Assembly (NCBI RefSeq): GCF_018688155.1
Contig: NZ_CP061312.1
Coordinates: 248,001 to 312,000, forward strand
From: Polynucleobacter sp. AP-Sving-400A-A2
GTDB taxonomy: Bacteria; Pseudomonadota; Gammaproteobacteria; Burkholderiales; Burkholderiaceae
Length of the DNA stretch: 64,000 nucleotides
Direction: 5' to 3'
Part shown: one piece after another, positions 1 through 9,276 of the stretch
Layout: every line of letters starts with the position of its first letter
How positions within the stretch are numbered: the stretch's first letter is position 1
Notes under the pieces: generated by a model
Seen by the model: only the letters and a program-made list of their open reading frames with translations
What the model was told of the DNA's origin: nothing
The model's database searches: none
Program-made: the position numbers and the translations under genes

Positions 1-1014
1 GATCCAATCATCCAGAGTTTGGCCTTTTGGTAGTTGTGGGTTAACACTTTCCGCAATTGGAATGCCGCTACCATCTTTATTTTTTGAGCGAGGATCTTTT
101 AAAACGCCATCAATCTTAGCTTCTTTAATCAATGGGCGTAGAGATCCTACTGGGCGCCCAGTGAGCTGTTCCAATACGCCACGTTTAACTACTAAATCAG
201 CTTGAGCACCAATCTCTTGGGAGTTGGCAAGATCCAATGCTGCCTGTGCCGTATTGACATCAACGATGGTGGCTAGACCGGCATCAAATTTAGCTTGTGC
301 GATCTCAAGCTGTTGCTTGATGAGGCTTTTCTTATTACGAAAAAGTTCTACGTTGTCTTGACTGGTGAGTGCATCAAAGTACGCTTGTGAGACTCTCAAG
401 ATCAGATCTTGTTGTGCCAAATAAAAACGCATGTCTGCAATTTTCGTATTGAGGTCACCTTGCTTAGAGGCCTCAAATGCCGCCACATTAAAAACGGGTT
501 GTGTGAGGGTTACGGTATAACCCTTCTGATCAAAAACGCGAGAGTTAGCCGAGTAGCTTGTTAAGGCTGATCCATTGGTTGCATGTTGGTAGTATCTAGT
601 TCCAATGGGTGCTGCGCTTGCTTGAGGCAACAAAAGAGATAAGCCTTGCCAATAGAGCTCTTTACTTGCCTGGTAGTTAAAACGTGCTGCGTTGAGGACC
701 GGATCGCTAAATGCAGCTTCCTGATATAGACGAATGAGGTCTGAAGCCTGCCCGGCGGGGTTGGCTGCACCATTTCTATTGAGGTTTGAGGGTGCATCAG
801 AAGTAGTTATAGCCTGCTTAGGGGTAAGCACCATTTGTGGGGGCATATCTAGCCCAATGAAGGCTTGAGAGCTCATTGGGGTAGGTAGAGATGGCTTTGC
901 CCCATTTGCAGCCTGCGCAAAGGTGTTGGTCGACGCCGCACTGAGTCCGAGTGCTTGGCACAAGATTAAACCTAGGATGTTGGGTTGCGAGAGACGAAAA
1001 CGGGCTGGGGTCAT
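1..1014 (-). CDS. TolC-family outer-membrane efflux protein (C-terminus beyond the window)
   Basis: The reading frame is open from an ATG at 1014 to the window edge, giving 338 codons with no stop, so the C-terminal part lies outside. The N-terminus has a signal-peptide-like stretch (ILGLILCQALGLSAA). The part from about residue 130 has the alternating helix and strand character of TolC barrels, including AGLATIVDVNTAQAALD, a segment typical of the periplasmic helical repeat. TolC proteins form the outer-membrane exit duct for type I secretion and RND efflux systems. No partner genes are visible here. About 50 low-complexity residues before the repeat are unusual but occur in this family. The family is clear; the substrate is unknown. 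Confidence 0.88.
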   Translation of the reverse strand, partial: MTPARFRLSQPNILGLILCQALGLSAASTNTFAQAANGAKPSLPTPMSSQAFIGLDMPPQMVLTPKQAITTSDAPSNLNRNGAANPAGQASDLIRLYQEAAFSDPVLNAARFNYQASKELYWQGLSLLLPQASAAPIGTRYYQHATNGSALTSYSANSRVFDQKGYTVTLTQPVFNVAAFEASKQGDLNTKIADMRFYLAQQDLILRVSQAYFDALTSQDNVELFRNKKSLIKQQLEIAQAKFDAGLATIVDVNTAQAALDLANSQEIGAQADLVVKRGVLEQLTGRPVGSLRPLIKEAKIDGVLKDPRSKNKDGSGIPIAESVNPQLPKGQTLDDWI

Positions 1015-1133
1015 CTAATTTAATTACTTTTTATGTGCCATGAAGTTTAAGGCTTATTTCAGTAAAACGCCTTAATTGAACCTCATTTTGCCAAATCCTC
1101 TGTAAGGCTTCATCTATCTATAAAATCAGGACT

Positions 1134-1979
1134 ATGGATCTAATTTTGCTAGGTAAAGCAGTAATACTGGGGGTTGTCGAGGGCTTAACGGAGTTTTTGC
1201 CAATTTCTAGTACTGGGCATCTAATTTTGGTTGGTGATTTGCTCGACTTCAATGATGAGCGTGGGAAGGCCTTCGAGGTCATTATTCAGTTTGGTGCCAT
1301 TTTGGCGGTGTGCTGGGAGTTCCGAGAAAAGCTCTGGAAGGTGGCCTCCACTATCAAAACAAGTTCGATCTCTCGCCGTTTTGTAATGAACCTACTCATT
1401 GCCTCGATTCCGGCGATGGGCTTAGCCTTCCTATTTGGTAAGTATATTAAGGCTGTGTTGTTTGCCCCCATTCCGGTTGCTAGCGCTTTTATCGTAGGGG
1501 CACTCGTAATCTTTTGGGCTGAGAAACGTCAGAAAACAGTCGCCGCGAGTAAAAACCCCATTCAGTCGGTAGATGAGCTCACCCCTTTAGATGCATTGAA
1601 GGTGGGCCTAGCGCAGTGCGCTGCTTTAATACCAGGCACCTCCCGCTCCGGAGCAACCATTATTGGCGGGATGTTATTTGGTTTACCACGCGCAGTTGCT
1701 ACGGAGTTTTCATTCTTCTTGGCTATTCCGGTTATTGGCGGGGCTACTGCCTATGAGTTGCTGAAGCTTTGGAAGAGCCCCATCTCTTTATCTGGGGACT
1801 TTACTTGGGCAATTGTTGTTGGCTTTATCGCTGCTTTTGTATCTGCTTTCATATGCGTACGTTGGCTGATTCGCTATGTGGCTGGACACAACTTTATTCC
1901 TTTTGCTTGGTATCGAATCATTTTTGGTGTACTGGTGTTACTGAGCGCATACACCGGATTAGTTGCTTGGTCACATTAA
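1134..1979 (+). CDS. uppP: Undecaprenyl-diphosphatase UppP (BacA family)
   Basis: This 281-residue polytopic membrane protein dephosphorylates undecaprenyl pyrophosphate, which recycles the lipid carrier for peptidoglycan and surface glycans. Both signature segments are present: [14 protein letters not shown] near residues 16-29 and [10 protein letters not shown] near 166-175. Length and hydrophobic pattern match the family. It is transcribed away from the TolC-type gene, with about 120 bp between the two starts. It should serve the polysaccharide island further along, although it is a general housekeeping gene. Confidence 0.96.
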   Translation: MDLILLGKAVILGVVEGLTEFLPISSTGHLILVGDLLDFNDERGKAFEVIIQFGAILAVCWEFREKLWKVASTIKTSSISRRFVMNLLIASIPAMGLAFLFGKYIKAVLFAPIPVASAFIVGALVIFWAEKRQKTVAASKNPIQSVDELTPLDALKVGLAQCAALIPGTSRSGATIIGGMLFGLPRAVATEFSFFLAIPVIGGATAYELLKLWKSPISLSGDFTWAIVVGFIAAFVSAFICVRWLIRYVAGHNFIPFAWYRIIFGVLVLLSAYTGLVAWSH

Positions 1980-2021
1980 GATAGCTCTTATCAATATTAA
2001 TAAAGGTCGACTGGAAAACTA

Positions 2022-2480
2022 ATGGATGTATCAATAGATGCAATTACGAACAATATTCAATTGGCTCTCGCCCCAGTATTTTTATTGACTGCAGTTGCTA
2101 CTTTGATTAATGCGATCTCTGCTCGTTTAGCGCGTTCAGTCGATCGTATGCGCGCTATTCAGCACCGTATTCAGGAGGGCAGCATTCAGGATCAAGTCAT
2201 GCTGGCCCACATGATGAAAGAGGCTAATGAAGCAAAGGTTCGGGGTCGTCTTTGTACTGCCGCCATTTTCTTTGACGTATTAAGTGGCGTATTTATTTCA
2301 CTTACCGTACTAGAGCTATTCTTCTTTCAGGCGGGCGCAGTTCGATCATTGCAAGCAACTTACGTTATTTGGACTTTTGTACTTGGCCTTGTCTCCTTTA
2401 TGACTTCGCTCTCAATTGTATTGGCTGAGGTGGTTTATGCCTATCGTTCGGCTGGTTGGAATACGCCTTTCCCAAAATAA
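2022..2480 (+). CDS. DUF2721-family membrane protein
   Basis: This 152-residue protein has three hydrophobic segments (about residues 12-32, 80-100 and 110-138). They are separated by a basic helical stretch with the pattern [14 protein letters not shown] that is characteristic of DUF2721 proteins. The function of the family is unknown. It lies 42 bp after uppP on the same strand and 22 bp before the trmB start, so it may be cotranscribed with both. I infer the family from the hydrophobic layout and the R/D-rich loop. Confidence 0.75.
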   Translation: MDVSIDAITNNIQLALAPVFLLTAVATLINAISARLARSVDRMRAIQHRIQEGSIQDQVMLAHMMKEANEAKVRGRLCTAAIFFDVLSGVFISLTVLELFFFQAGAVRSLQATYVIWTFVLGLVSFMTSLSIVLAEVVYAYRSAGWNTPFPK

Positions 2481-2502
2481 ATCTTTTAAAGATAAGTATT
2501 TC

Positions 2503-3300
2503 GTGAATATCACAAGAACAGATCGTATTCGCTCCTTTGTCCTGCGTGCGGGCCGAACTACCGGTGGACAGCAACGTGCTATTGATGAGCTGGGGCCCCA
2601 ATTTTTGATTCCGTTTCAGGAATCTGTTTTAGATTTGCCACAAGCATTTAATGGATCATCACATCCCAAGATTTTAGAGATTGGTTTTGGTATGGGTGAG
2701 ACCACTGCCAAAATTGCTGCCTTGCGTTCCTACGATGATTTCTTGGCAATTGAGGTGCATCCTCCCGGCGTAGGTGCTTTGCTGAAATTGATTGGTGAGA
2801 ATCATCTGACTAATTTGCGTTTGATTCGTCATGATGCCGTTGAGGTTCTAGAAAAAATGCTTGCCTCTAATTCTTTAGATGGCATCCACATTTATTTTGC
2901 AGATCCTTGGCATAAGAAGCGCCATCACAAGCGCAGGTTAATTCAAGCGGAGTTCGTCAAGCTATTGGTTTCTCGTTTAAAGCCCGGAGCCTATTTGCAC
3001 CTGGCAACAGATTGGCATAATTATGCGGAGCAAATGTTGTTGGTCTTAAATGCACAGCCTGACTTAGAAAATACTTCCAACGAGAAGATCAGTGTTGAAA
3101 CTTTTGCAAAGACTGATGTTGCCAGTGAGATTGAGCTTGCTAAAGAATCCTTTAAGGAATTCAAGCCCACCCTCGAACAGCTTGATGCCAAACATTCTGG
3201 ATATGTAGAGAGGCCTGCGTATAGGCCGATCACTAAGTTCGAAAACCGCGGGATTAAGTTAGGTCACGGAGTGTGGGACTTGGTTTATAGAAAGAATTAA
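2503..3300 (+). CDS. trmB: tRNA (guanine46-N7)-methyltransferase TrmB
   Basis: TrmB methylates G46 in the variable loop of tRNAs using S-adenosylmethionine. The SAM-binding motif (LEIGFGMGE) and the family signature [15 protein letters not shown] are present. The C-terminus ends in the usual conserved tail ([15 protein letters not shown]). The same frame is open from an ATG at 2416, but that start would overlap the previous gene by 65 bp and encode a hydrophobic leader foreign to the family. The GTG at 2503 gives 265 residues beginning [14 protein letters not shown], as expected, so I chose it. Confidence 0.93.
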   Translation: MNITRTDRIRSFVLRAGRTTGGQQRAIDELGPQFLIPFQESVLDLPQAFNGSSHPKILEIGFGMGETTAKIAALRSYDDFLAIEVHPPGVGALLKLIGENHLTNLRLIRHDAVEVLEKMLASNSLDGIHIYFADPWHKKRHHKRRLIQAEFVKLLVSRLKPGAYLHLATDWHNYAEQMLLVLNAQPDLENTSNEKISVETFAKTDVASEIELAKESFKEFKPTLEQLDAKHSGYVERPAYRPITKFENRGIKLGHGVWDLVYRKN

Positions 3301-3335
3301 AACCAATCACTAAGAGCGAGACCTCAGCTATTTGC

Positions 3336-3845
3336 TTAACCAGCCTGAATTTCAGTACTACGCAACTGTTGGGCTAGGAGATCTAATACGCCATTGACGT
3401 ATTTATGGCCATCAGTGCCACCAAAAGTTTTCGCTAATTCAACCGCTTCATTAATAGCCACTTTGTAGGGAACGGCCAAATCAATAGCCAGTTCGTATGT
3501 GCCAATCAGAAGGGCGGCATGCTCTACAGGGGATAGTTCATTAATAGGTCGATCGAGGGCTGGGGTAATGATGCCCTCAAGTTCGTCAGTGCGTTCTAGT
3601 ACGCCATTAAAAATACCCTGAAACAAATCGTGTTGACAACGGCGAAAGCCAGGATCTTCGGCTAACTGTTTGGCGATTGCCGCAGCATTCGGAAGGCTAC
3701 CTGCACGGCGCATGACCAGGCTTTGGTAAACACCTTGTAAAGCATACTCACGGGCACGACGACGTGGGGTGAGTGAGCGCTTAGGTGCGCTTGGCACACT
3801 GGGTGCGCCTGATGCTGCCTGTGGGCTAGATACGTTTTTATTCAT
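3336..3845 (-). CDS. nusB: Transcription antitermination protein NusB
   Basis: NusB binds boxA RNA with NusE (S10) and supports antitermination of rRNA operons. At 169 residues it is slightly longer than usual because of a Pro/Ser/Ala-rich N-terminal tail of about 25 residues. The RRRAREYALQGVYQ helix, the NEAVELAKTFGGTDGHKYVNGVLD segment and the all-helical core are diagnostic. It is the last gene of the ribBX-ribH-nusB operon, an order common in Proteobacteria. Confidence 0.96.
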   Translation of the reverse strand: MNKNVSSPQAASGAPSVPSAPKRSLTPRRRAREYALQGVYQSLVMRRAGSLPNAAAIAKQLAEDPGFRRCQHDLFQGIFNGVLERTDELEGIITPALDRPINELSPVEHAALLIGTYELAIDLAVPYKVAINEAVELAKTFGGTDGHKYVNGVLDLLAQQLRSTEIQAG

Positions 3846-3853
3846 CTTGGGAA

Positions 3854-4369
3854 TTACTCTTCTGAAGGATTGATTTCAAAATCAATGTCGGGAGTAAGTG
3901 CTAAAGCTAGATTGGCCATTTCAACAACTGCTCTTGCGCAATCGGCACCCTTTATTTGAACGCGAACCTGGGCTTGCTCATCCGTCTCACAGGTGAGAAC
4001 ACCATTGGCGATCGGTAACCCAGACTCAAGGCAAACACGGGTAATACCAGCACCAGATTCATTTGATACGAGTTCAAAGTGATACGTTTCACCACGGATG
4101 ATGGCGCCTAGAGCAACCAAGCCGTCGAACTCGCCTGTTTCAGCTAGCTTTTGCAGCGCAAAGGGGATTTCAAGTGCGCCTGGTACGGTGACTAGTTTGA
4201 TATCGCTTTGGGAGACGCCCAGCTTGATTAACTCTTCAATGCAAGCGGTAGTCAGCGCAACACAATGCTCTTCATTAAAACGCGCTTGCACAATACCTAT
4301 GCGCAGGTCTTGGCCATTCAGATCGGAGGCTAGAACGCCCACTGCTGATTCGTCATTGCTTGTATTCAT
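3854..4369 (-). CDS. ribH: 6,7-dimethyl-8-ribityllumazine synthase (RibH)
   Basis: Lumazine synthase condenses 5-amino-6-ribitylamino-uracil with 3,4-dihydroxy-2-butanone 4-phosphate in the penultimate step of riboflavin synthesis. Family segments include [40 protein letters not shown] (with the catalytic His) and [15 protein letters not shown]. The 171-residue length is normal. The gene ends 8 bp before nusB and starts 18 bp after the ribBX stop, so the three are one transcription unit. Confidence 0.97.
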   Translation of the reverse strand: MNTSNDESAVGVLASDLNGQDLRIGIVQARFNEEHCVALTTACIEELIKLGVSQSDIKLVTVPGALEIPFALQKLAETGEFDGLVALGAIIRGETYHFELVSNESGAGITRVCLESGLPIANGVLTCETDEQAQVRVQIKGADCARAVVEMANLALALTPDIDFEINPSEE

Positions 4370-4387
4370 ATTATTTTCTGAAATTAC

Positions 4388-5527
4388 TTATTGATTGGAT
4401 TCAAATGGGGTGTAGCCAGTTACTTCAAGCTTATATCCGGAAAGGCTGGGCACTGGAATAGGGTTGGCGAGTAAACGCATTTTGCCAACGCCGATATCTT
4501 TGAGGATTTGTGCGCCAATACCATAGCTACGAAAATCAGTTTTGCGAGCGAGTGGCTTTACTGCAGCTTCAGCATGGGTGCCATTCAATTTATGAAATTG
4601 AGCCAACCAGTCTCCATCATTAGGGGCTGCAATGCCAGAAGCATTAAGTAAAACTGCCACGCCAGAGGGTGCCGCTGCTATCTTTTGCAAAGCCTGGGCC
4701 AAAGGCCAAGAGTGCGTGCTGACGTTCGAGTCCAAGAAATCCAATACGGTGACTGGCTCATGAACGCGGACTAAGGTCTCTTCGGTCTCTGAGGGTTTGC
4801 CATGAACTAGTGCCAAGTGAATGCACGAACTTGGCGTATCGCGATAAATGATTCCCTGAAACTTACCCCAAGGAGTAGTGAATTCACGTTCACCCTCGCG
4901 CACCACAATACTCTCGTGTTGGCTACGGTATTGAATTAGGTCGGCAATACTGCCAATCTTTAATTGATGTTCTTTTGCAAACTCGAGCAAGTCTGGTAGT
5001 CGCGCCATACTGCCATCATCTTTCATGATCTCGCAAATAACGGCAGTAGGAGAGCAACCAGCTAATGCAGCTAAATCACATCCAGCCTCAGTATGACCAG
5101 AGCGAATTAATACGCCACCGGGTTGCGCCATCAATGGAAATATATGGCCTGGCTGAACTAGATCATTAGGCTTCGCATTTGCGGCAACTGCGGTCTTAAT
5201 CGTGTGGGCACGATCTGCTGCTGAAATACCAGTAGTAACACCATTGGCTGCCTCAATCGAAACAGTGAAATTGGTGCCCATCGAGGTACCGTTGTCTCTC
5301 ACCATCAAGGGTAGGTTAATTTGTTGGCAGCGCTCACGCGTTAAAGTCAGGCAAATTAAGCCACGACCATGTTTGGCCATGAAATTCACCGCCTCTGGAG
5401 TGACGTGGTCGGCAGCAAGCACTAAATCACCTTCATTCTCGCGATCTTCTTCATCGACCAGAATGACCATCTTGCCGGCTTTGAGCTCAGCAACGATTTC
5501 TTCTGTGGTGGCGAGGTTATTTTGCAT
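4388..5527 (-). CDS. ribB: 3,4-dihydroxy-2-butanone-4-phosphate synthase with a degenerate GTP cyclohydrolase II domain (RibBX type)
   Basis: The N-terminal domain (about residues 1-205) makes 3,4-dihydroxy-2-butanone 4-phosphate from ribulose 5-phosphate. It carries [15 protein letters not shown] (residues 25-39), GRGLICL and [11 protein letters not shown]. The C-terminal domain is homologous to GTP cyclohydrolase II but has only one Cys (in SSCIHLA). The zinc-binding Cys cluster and the catalytic segment of active RibA are absent. It therefore probably supplies only the RibB activity, with RibA encoded elsewhere. This architecture is known from other betaproteobacteria. I found no FMN riboswitch in the roughly 140 bp upstream. 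Confidence 0.93.
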   Translation of the reverse strand: MQNNLATTEEIVAELKAGKMVILVDEEDRENEGDLVLAADHVTPEAVNFMAKHGRGLICLTLTRERCQQINLPLMVRDNGTSMGTNFTVSIEAANGVTTGISAADRAHTIKTAVAANAKPNDLVQPGHIFPLMAQPGGVLIRSGHTEAGCDLAALAGCSPTAVICEIMKDDGSMARLPDLLEFAKEHQLKIGSIADLIQYRSQHESIVVREGEREFTTPWGKFQGIIYRDTPSSCIHLALVHGKPSETEETLVRVHEPVTVLDFLDSNVSTHSWPLAQALQKIAAAPSGVAVLLNASGIAAPNDGDWLAQFHKLNGTHAEAAVKPLARKTDFRSYGIGAQILKDIGVGKMRLLANPIPVPSLSGYKLEVTGYTPFESNQ

Positions 5528-5669
5528 AGCCTTCTATTTTAAGCTGAGGAGGGGGTTTCGGGCTTCAGCTGGGATTGTTTGGCCAATATTGGAGCAATAT
5601 CCAGTTTTTCTGACAGTGGGTACCCATGAAAGGCCTATTTTTACAACCTTCATCTCGAGAAAATGGTAT

Positions 5670-6008
5670 GTGCACTATCGAATTCAAAAATCCCCAAGCC
5701 ATTTTGATTTAAATCGAGCATCTAATGGATTCATCTTATTGGAGGTTCTGGTAGCTATGAGTCTAGTTGCAAGTAGTTGGATTAGCTTGAGCAATACCTA
5801 CCAAGGGATGATTTTGCGCTTAGGTCAGCTTCAGGAGAAAAGGGCAGAGCTCAGAAAAGAGATGGACAGGCATGAGCTCGCGATATTGACTGCTGCGCAA
5901 TTAAATAACTCAAACCAAATTTCACGAAAGTTAGCGGATGAATCTATTGGAGTGTCTCGTCGGCCTCGCCCTATCCCTAGTCTTGGTCGCGCCACTCATA
6001 AAAAATAG
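5670..6008 (+). CDS. Type IV minor prepilin, PilV-like
   Basis: A prepilin N-terminus is visible: a short polar, basic leader ending in Gly, then [10 protein letters not shown] with Glu at position +5 and a hydrophobic helix. After the helix only about 65 residues follow, so the globular part is very small. The start is uncertain: the in-frame GTG at 5670 gives a 20-residue leader and 112 residues in total. The frame is open further upstream but only as antisense to ribBX. It overlaps the next gene by 71 bp out of frame. It is the first of four pilin-like genes, resembling the fimT/pilV/pilW/pilX minor-pilin operons. Confidence 0.6.
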   Translation: MHYRIQKSPSHFDLNRASNGFILLEVLVAMSLVASSWISLSNTYQGMILRLGQLQEKRAELRKEMDRHELAILTAAQLNNSNQISRKLADESIGVSRRPRPIPSLGRATHKK

Positions 6009-6564
6009 CGGTGAGTTCATCACCAAACAAATTCAGTATGAAAAATCACAGTCTCTGACTGCAGAAGCAGATCGTGCACTGGAATTAATCGGGCGCGCTA
6101 TTCGGATAGCTGGTTATCAAAATGCTCATTCAGCAATTGCATCTATAAGAAAAAATACTGCTTCGATCGATTACCTTCAAATTCAGAAAAACAATGGATA
6201 TCGAGGTTCCGATTCACTAGTGGTGAAACAGGAGATTTCTCAAGGGATTGACTTTGATTGCATTGGTAATGCCTTGTCAAAAGAGCGCACTAAAAAAAAT
6301 CTAGCGCAGCAAGGATTTTTAGTGGATCGACAAGCATCTGCACCGAAAGGAGTAAAGGTCAATGGCGGTTCTCTGATCTGCCAATCACTCGATCGTCAGG
6401 GGCGCATCCAAAACACAACCTTAATGAATGGCATTCATCATCTTTCCTTTGAAGAGCTTCCGGCTAGTATCGGCAAGGCCTTCAAGATCAAGCTGGAGAT
6501 GACTGATGGCACCTCCATTCACCAAAGGTTTGAGCGAATATTTACCACTCGTAATCTACTGTGA
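5938..6564 (+). CDS. Type IV minor pilin, PilW-like, starting without a leader peptide
   Basis: The 208-residue product begins [19 protein letters not shown], which matches the start of a mature pilin, with Glu as residue 5 counted from Met. It has no prepilin leader or cleavage Gly. An in-frame TAG at 5932-5934 prevents any upstream start. The rest fits PilW: a long helix, then a globular region with [19 protein letters not shown] and a pair of cysteines. The gene overlaps the PilV-like gene by 71 bp. It may be a real leaderless subunit, or a frameshift may have separated it from its leader. Confidence 0.65.
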   Translation: MNLLECLVGLALSLVLVAPLIKNSGEFITKQIQYEKSQSLTAEADRALELIGRAIRIAGYQNAHSAIASIRKNTASIDYLQIQKNNGYRGSDSLVVKQEISQGIDFDCIGNALSKERTKKNLAQQGFLVDRQASAPKGVKVNGGSLICQSLDRQGRIQNTTLMNGIHHLSFEELPASIGKAFKIKLEMTDGTSIHQRFERIFTTRNLL

Positions 6565-6571
6565 ATCTACT

Positions 6572-6901
6572 ATGATGATTGCTTGGGTCTTATCACTACT
6601 CACGCTACTCTCTATACTGGTCATGCAGTTGGAGCGCTCAGCCGCACTTGAAGTCATGAGTATCAATACTTATTTAGAAGCTCAGAAGAGATTTATCGCT
6701 GCAGAAAAAGCTCTTCTTGAATGTGAGCAACATCTTTCTAATATCACCGTCTTAGCAAATCCTAATTGTCATATAGAGTCAGTCGGAAAAAATCTTTGGT
6801 TGATATCTAGTAAATCAAATCCTAAATTAGAGACCCTCATATTTTTGGATGAAAAAACCAATATCGCTACACGATTAAATTGGCGACAGAACTTTGAATA
6901 A
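6572..6901 (+). CDS. Small PilX-like pilus protein
   Basis: From the ATG at 6572 the product has 109 residues: an N-terminal hydrophobic helix (IAWVLSLLTLLSILVMQLE), then a soluble region with AEKALLECEQHL and two further Cys. The layout (TM helix, then a short helix containing A-E-x-A-L) resembles PilX minor pilins. No Glu+5 or cleavage Gly is evident. The frame is open from 6506 but that would overlap the previous gene and add non-family sequence. It starts 8 bp after the PilW-like stop. The assignment rests on context and layout, so it is tentative. Confidence 0.55.
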   Translation: MMIAWVLSLLTLLSILVMQLERSAALEVMSINTYLEAQKRFIAAEKALLECEQHLSNITVLANPNCHIESVGKNLWLISSKSNPKLETLIFLDEKTNIATRLNWRQNFE

Positions 6902-7442
6902 GCAGGAATATGGTTATAGCTTGTTAGAGTTGATGGCTGTTGTGTTGATCATTGCCATCATTGCAATATCGACATTACCTCTATTACATGAGCAAATGGC
7001 CGCTCGAGAAATTGACATCATTGCCAGACGTTTTATTGCGCATGCACAATTTGCAAGAGCTCAAGCATTTGTATTGGGCGTGCCTGTACGTATCACTCCG
7101 TTAAATGGAGGTCTGTGGGAAGAGGGCTGGGTGGTTAAAAATGTTTGTGATGAGCGCCAGCCAAAATCAACTTGCACTGAGAAGCACTGGATTTCTCAAG
7201 GTAATCTTGGGCAGGTATATTTCAAAGGTGGGGGTCAGCAGTTTATCGATCCTCACACAACCAAGAGGGGTATTTTGTTTAATGCTGCCGGTGCTGCCAA
7301 AACAGCCCAAGGTGGGTTTGTAGCAAATCGTCTGATATTGGGTCACAACCGAGATTCTGGGCTCGAGAGGCATCTCATACTTGGCAGCGGGGGTCGCTGG
7401 AGAATTTGTAATCCGACTCAGGACCCCAAAGCCTGTAAGTAG
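6894..7442 (+). CDS. GspH/FimT-family pseudopilin
   Basis: The protein has a standard prepilin N-terminus, NKQEYG followed by YSLLELMAVVLIIAIIA, with Gly at -1 and Glu at +5. The region after the helix (ARRFIAHAQFARAQAFVLGVPVRITP) is the typical FimT/GspH pattern, and two Cys pairs follow. The 182-residue length is normal. The start is a TTG at 6894 that overlaps the upstream stop, suggesting coupling. FimT-type pseudopilins take part in pilus priming and, in some bacteria, DNA uptake. It is last in this operon rather than first, as is more usual. Confidence 0.8.
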   Translation: MNKQEYGYSLLELMAVVLIIAIIAISTLPLLHEQMAAREIDIIARRFIAHAQFARAQAFVLGVPVRITPLNGGLWEEGWVVKNVCDERQPKSTCTEKHWISQGNLGQVYFKGGGQQFIDPHTTKRGILFNAAGAAKTAQGGFVANRLILGHNRDSGLERHLILGSGGRWRICNPTQDPKACK

Positions 7443-7489
7443 GGCGGGTAAATTTGCCGCTTTTGCCCACAATCGGTTTTAATAGACCC

Positions 7490-8605
7490 ATGTACACCGC
7501 AGTCGACCATCAATTTATGAGCCAGGCCTTAGCCGAGGCTCAAAACGCCCTTTATTTATCTAACCCCAACCCACGGGTTGGGTGCGTCATCGTGAAAGAT
7601 GGGATTGTGATTGGGCGTGGACACACCCAAAGAGTGGGCGGACCTCATGCGGAAGTTCAGGCGTTGGCTGATGTAAAGGCCAATGGTTTTGATGCTGCTG
7701 GATCAACGATTTATGTCACCTTAGAGCCCTGTAACCACATTGGTAGAACGCCGCCTTGTGTCGATGCCTTAATTGCAGCCAAGCCAACTTTGGTGATTAT
7801 GGCAATGTCAGATCCCAACCCCTTGGTTAGTGGCAAAGGACTTGAGCGATTAAAGGCTGCGGGCATTGATGTGCGTTGTGGTTTATTGGAGTCTGAAGCC
7901 CAAGCATTGAATCAGGGATTTATTTCTAGGATGACTCAAGGTTTGCCTTGGGTTCGTATGAAGATTGCTGCCAGCTTAGACGGTAAGACGGCTTTACCAA
8001 ATGGCCAAAGCCAATGGATTACCGGTCCTTTAGCTCGGGCAGATGGCCATCATTGGCGTGCTCAAGCCTGCGCCATATTGACTGGGGTAGGTACTGTCAA
8101 AGAAGATGATCCAAGTCTTGATGTACGGGATGTCAAAACCGAACGCCAGCCTTGGAGAATTATTGTGGACTCCAAGCTCGAGACGCCTCTGAATGCGAAG
8201 GTGCTGAGTAAGCCCCAAGCATCCGGTGTCATTTTGGTTTGCGCTTCATTAGATTCTCAGGAGAGTCAAGCTAAGGCAAAAGAATTTAAGGCTCTGGGTG
8301 TTGAAGTCCTTGCGATGGCTAACGCTAATGGCAAGGTAGATTTGCCAAAACTCTTTGCGTATTTAGCAAAAGAGCGCCACATGAATGAAATCCATGTCGA
8401 GGCTGGATTTAAGCTCAATGGATCCTTGCTGAGAGAAGCTTGTGTTGATGAGCTCTTGCTCTATTACGCTCCCTTCTTCATGGGTGAGGGCATTGGAATG
8501 GCCAATATCTCCTCATTAACAAATTTAGACCAAGGTCAAGATTGGCAAATCATCGATCAAACTCTGTTTGGCTCCGATCTTCGTTTGCGTCTAAACAAGA
8601 AATAG
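7490..8605 (+). CDS. ribD: Riboflavin biosynthesis deaminase/reductase RibD
   Basis: RibD is bifunctional: it deaminates 2,5-diamino-6-ribosylamino-4-pyrimidinone 5'-phosphate and reduces the ribosyl side chain. The N-terminal deaminase domain has the zinc motif HAEVQAL and PCNHIGRTPPC. The C-terminal reductase domain starts near residue 145 (WVRMKIAASLDGKTAL). The frame is open from 7454, but the ATG at 7490 gives the usual start (MYTAVDHQFMSQAL) and 371 residues. It lies directly downstream of the pilin genes and 41 bp before ribE. Confidence 0.96.
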   Translation: MYTAVDHQFMSQALAEAQNALYLSNPNPRVGCVIVKDGIVIGRGHTQRVGGPHAEVQALADVKANGFDAAGSTIYVTLEPCNHIGRTPPCVDALIAAKPTLVIMAMSDPNPLVSGKGLERLKAAGIDVRCGLLESEAQALNQGFISRMTQGLPWVRMKIAASLDGKTALPNGQSQWITGPLARADGHHWRAQACAILTGVGTVKEDDPSLDVRDVKTERQPWRIIVDSKLETPLNAKVLSKPQASGVILVCASLDSQESQAKAKEFKALGVEVLAMANANGKVDLPKLFAYLAKERHMNEIHVEAGFKLNGSLLREACVDELLLYYAPFFMGEGIGMANISSLTNLDQGQDWQIIDQTLFGSDLRLRLNKK

Positions 8606-8646
8606 CATTTCAAGAAAATTACAAAACTCCTATTTAAGATCTCACT

Positions 8647-9264
8647 ATGTTTACTGGAATTATTACGGCAGTTGGCCAAATCAAAAGCGCTCAGGCTAAG
8701 GGCGATGGTCTGCAATTAGTCATTGAAGTGCCTTCTGGGTATCTCGATGATGTTGCATTGGGTGACAGTATTGCGATTCAGGGTGCTTGTATGACAGCCA
8801 CTGAATTGACTGACACTACTTTCGCTTTAGATATCTCGCGTGAGTCTTTGAACAAGACGATTGGCTTGGATAAAGTGGGGCCAGTGAACTTGGAAAAAGC
8901 CTTGCGATTAAATGATCGCCTAGGTGGTCATTTGGTGAGCGGGCATGTGGATGGTGTTGGCAAAGTGTTGCACTTTGCAACTGTTGCTGAGGATGCTTAT
9001 GGTTCTTGGCTTCTGCAAATTGAAGCCCCGAAGACGTTGGCCCCATTCTTAGCGTACAAGGGATCAATTGTTGTTAATGGCGTTTCCTTAACGGTCAATA
9101 AAACGCAAGATCGTCAAGACGCTTGCTTAGTAGATATCAACATCATTCCCCATACACTCGAGAACACGACCTTGGGTAAGCTAAAGCAGGATGATGTTGT
9201 GAATCTAGAGGTAGATTTAATTGCGCGTTATGTTGCGCGCATGATGGAAACGCAAGCTCAGTAA
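8647..9264 (+). CDS. ribE: Riboflavin synthase alpha chain
   Basis: This enzyme dismutates two molecules of 6,7-dimethyl-8-ribityllumazine into riboflavin. The two lumazine-binding repeats are clear: MFTGIITAVGQI at the start, and GGHLVSGHVDGVG beginning the second half near residue 96. NGVSLTVN is the second-repeat motif. Length is 205 residues, as expected. With ribD and the nearby ribBX-ribH operon, all riboflavin steps except GTP cyclohydrolase II are within 5 kb. Confidence 0.97.
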   Translation: MFTGIITAVGQIKSAQAKGDGLQLVIEVPSGYLDDVALGDSIAIQGACMTATELTDTTFALDISRESLNKTIGLDKVGPVNLEKALRLNDRLGGHLVSGHVDGVGKVLHFATVAEDAYGSWLLQIEAPKTLAPFLAYKGSIVVNGVSLTVNKTQDRQDACLVDINIIPHTLENTTLGKLKQDDVVNLEVDLIARYVARMMETQAQ

Positions 9265-9276
9265 GCTTGTAGAGTT

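Noticed and set aside
5528-5669. FMN riboswitch upstream of ribBX
   Set aside because: The conserved RFN core elements are not present on the minus strand in this short spacer.
5202-5669. N-terminal extension of the PilV-like frame
   Set aside because: The extension is antisense to ribBX and has no prepilin features; a short leader from 5670 fits better.
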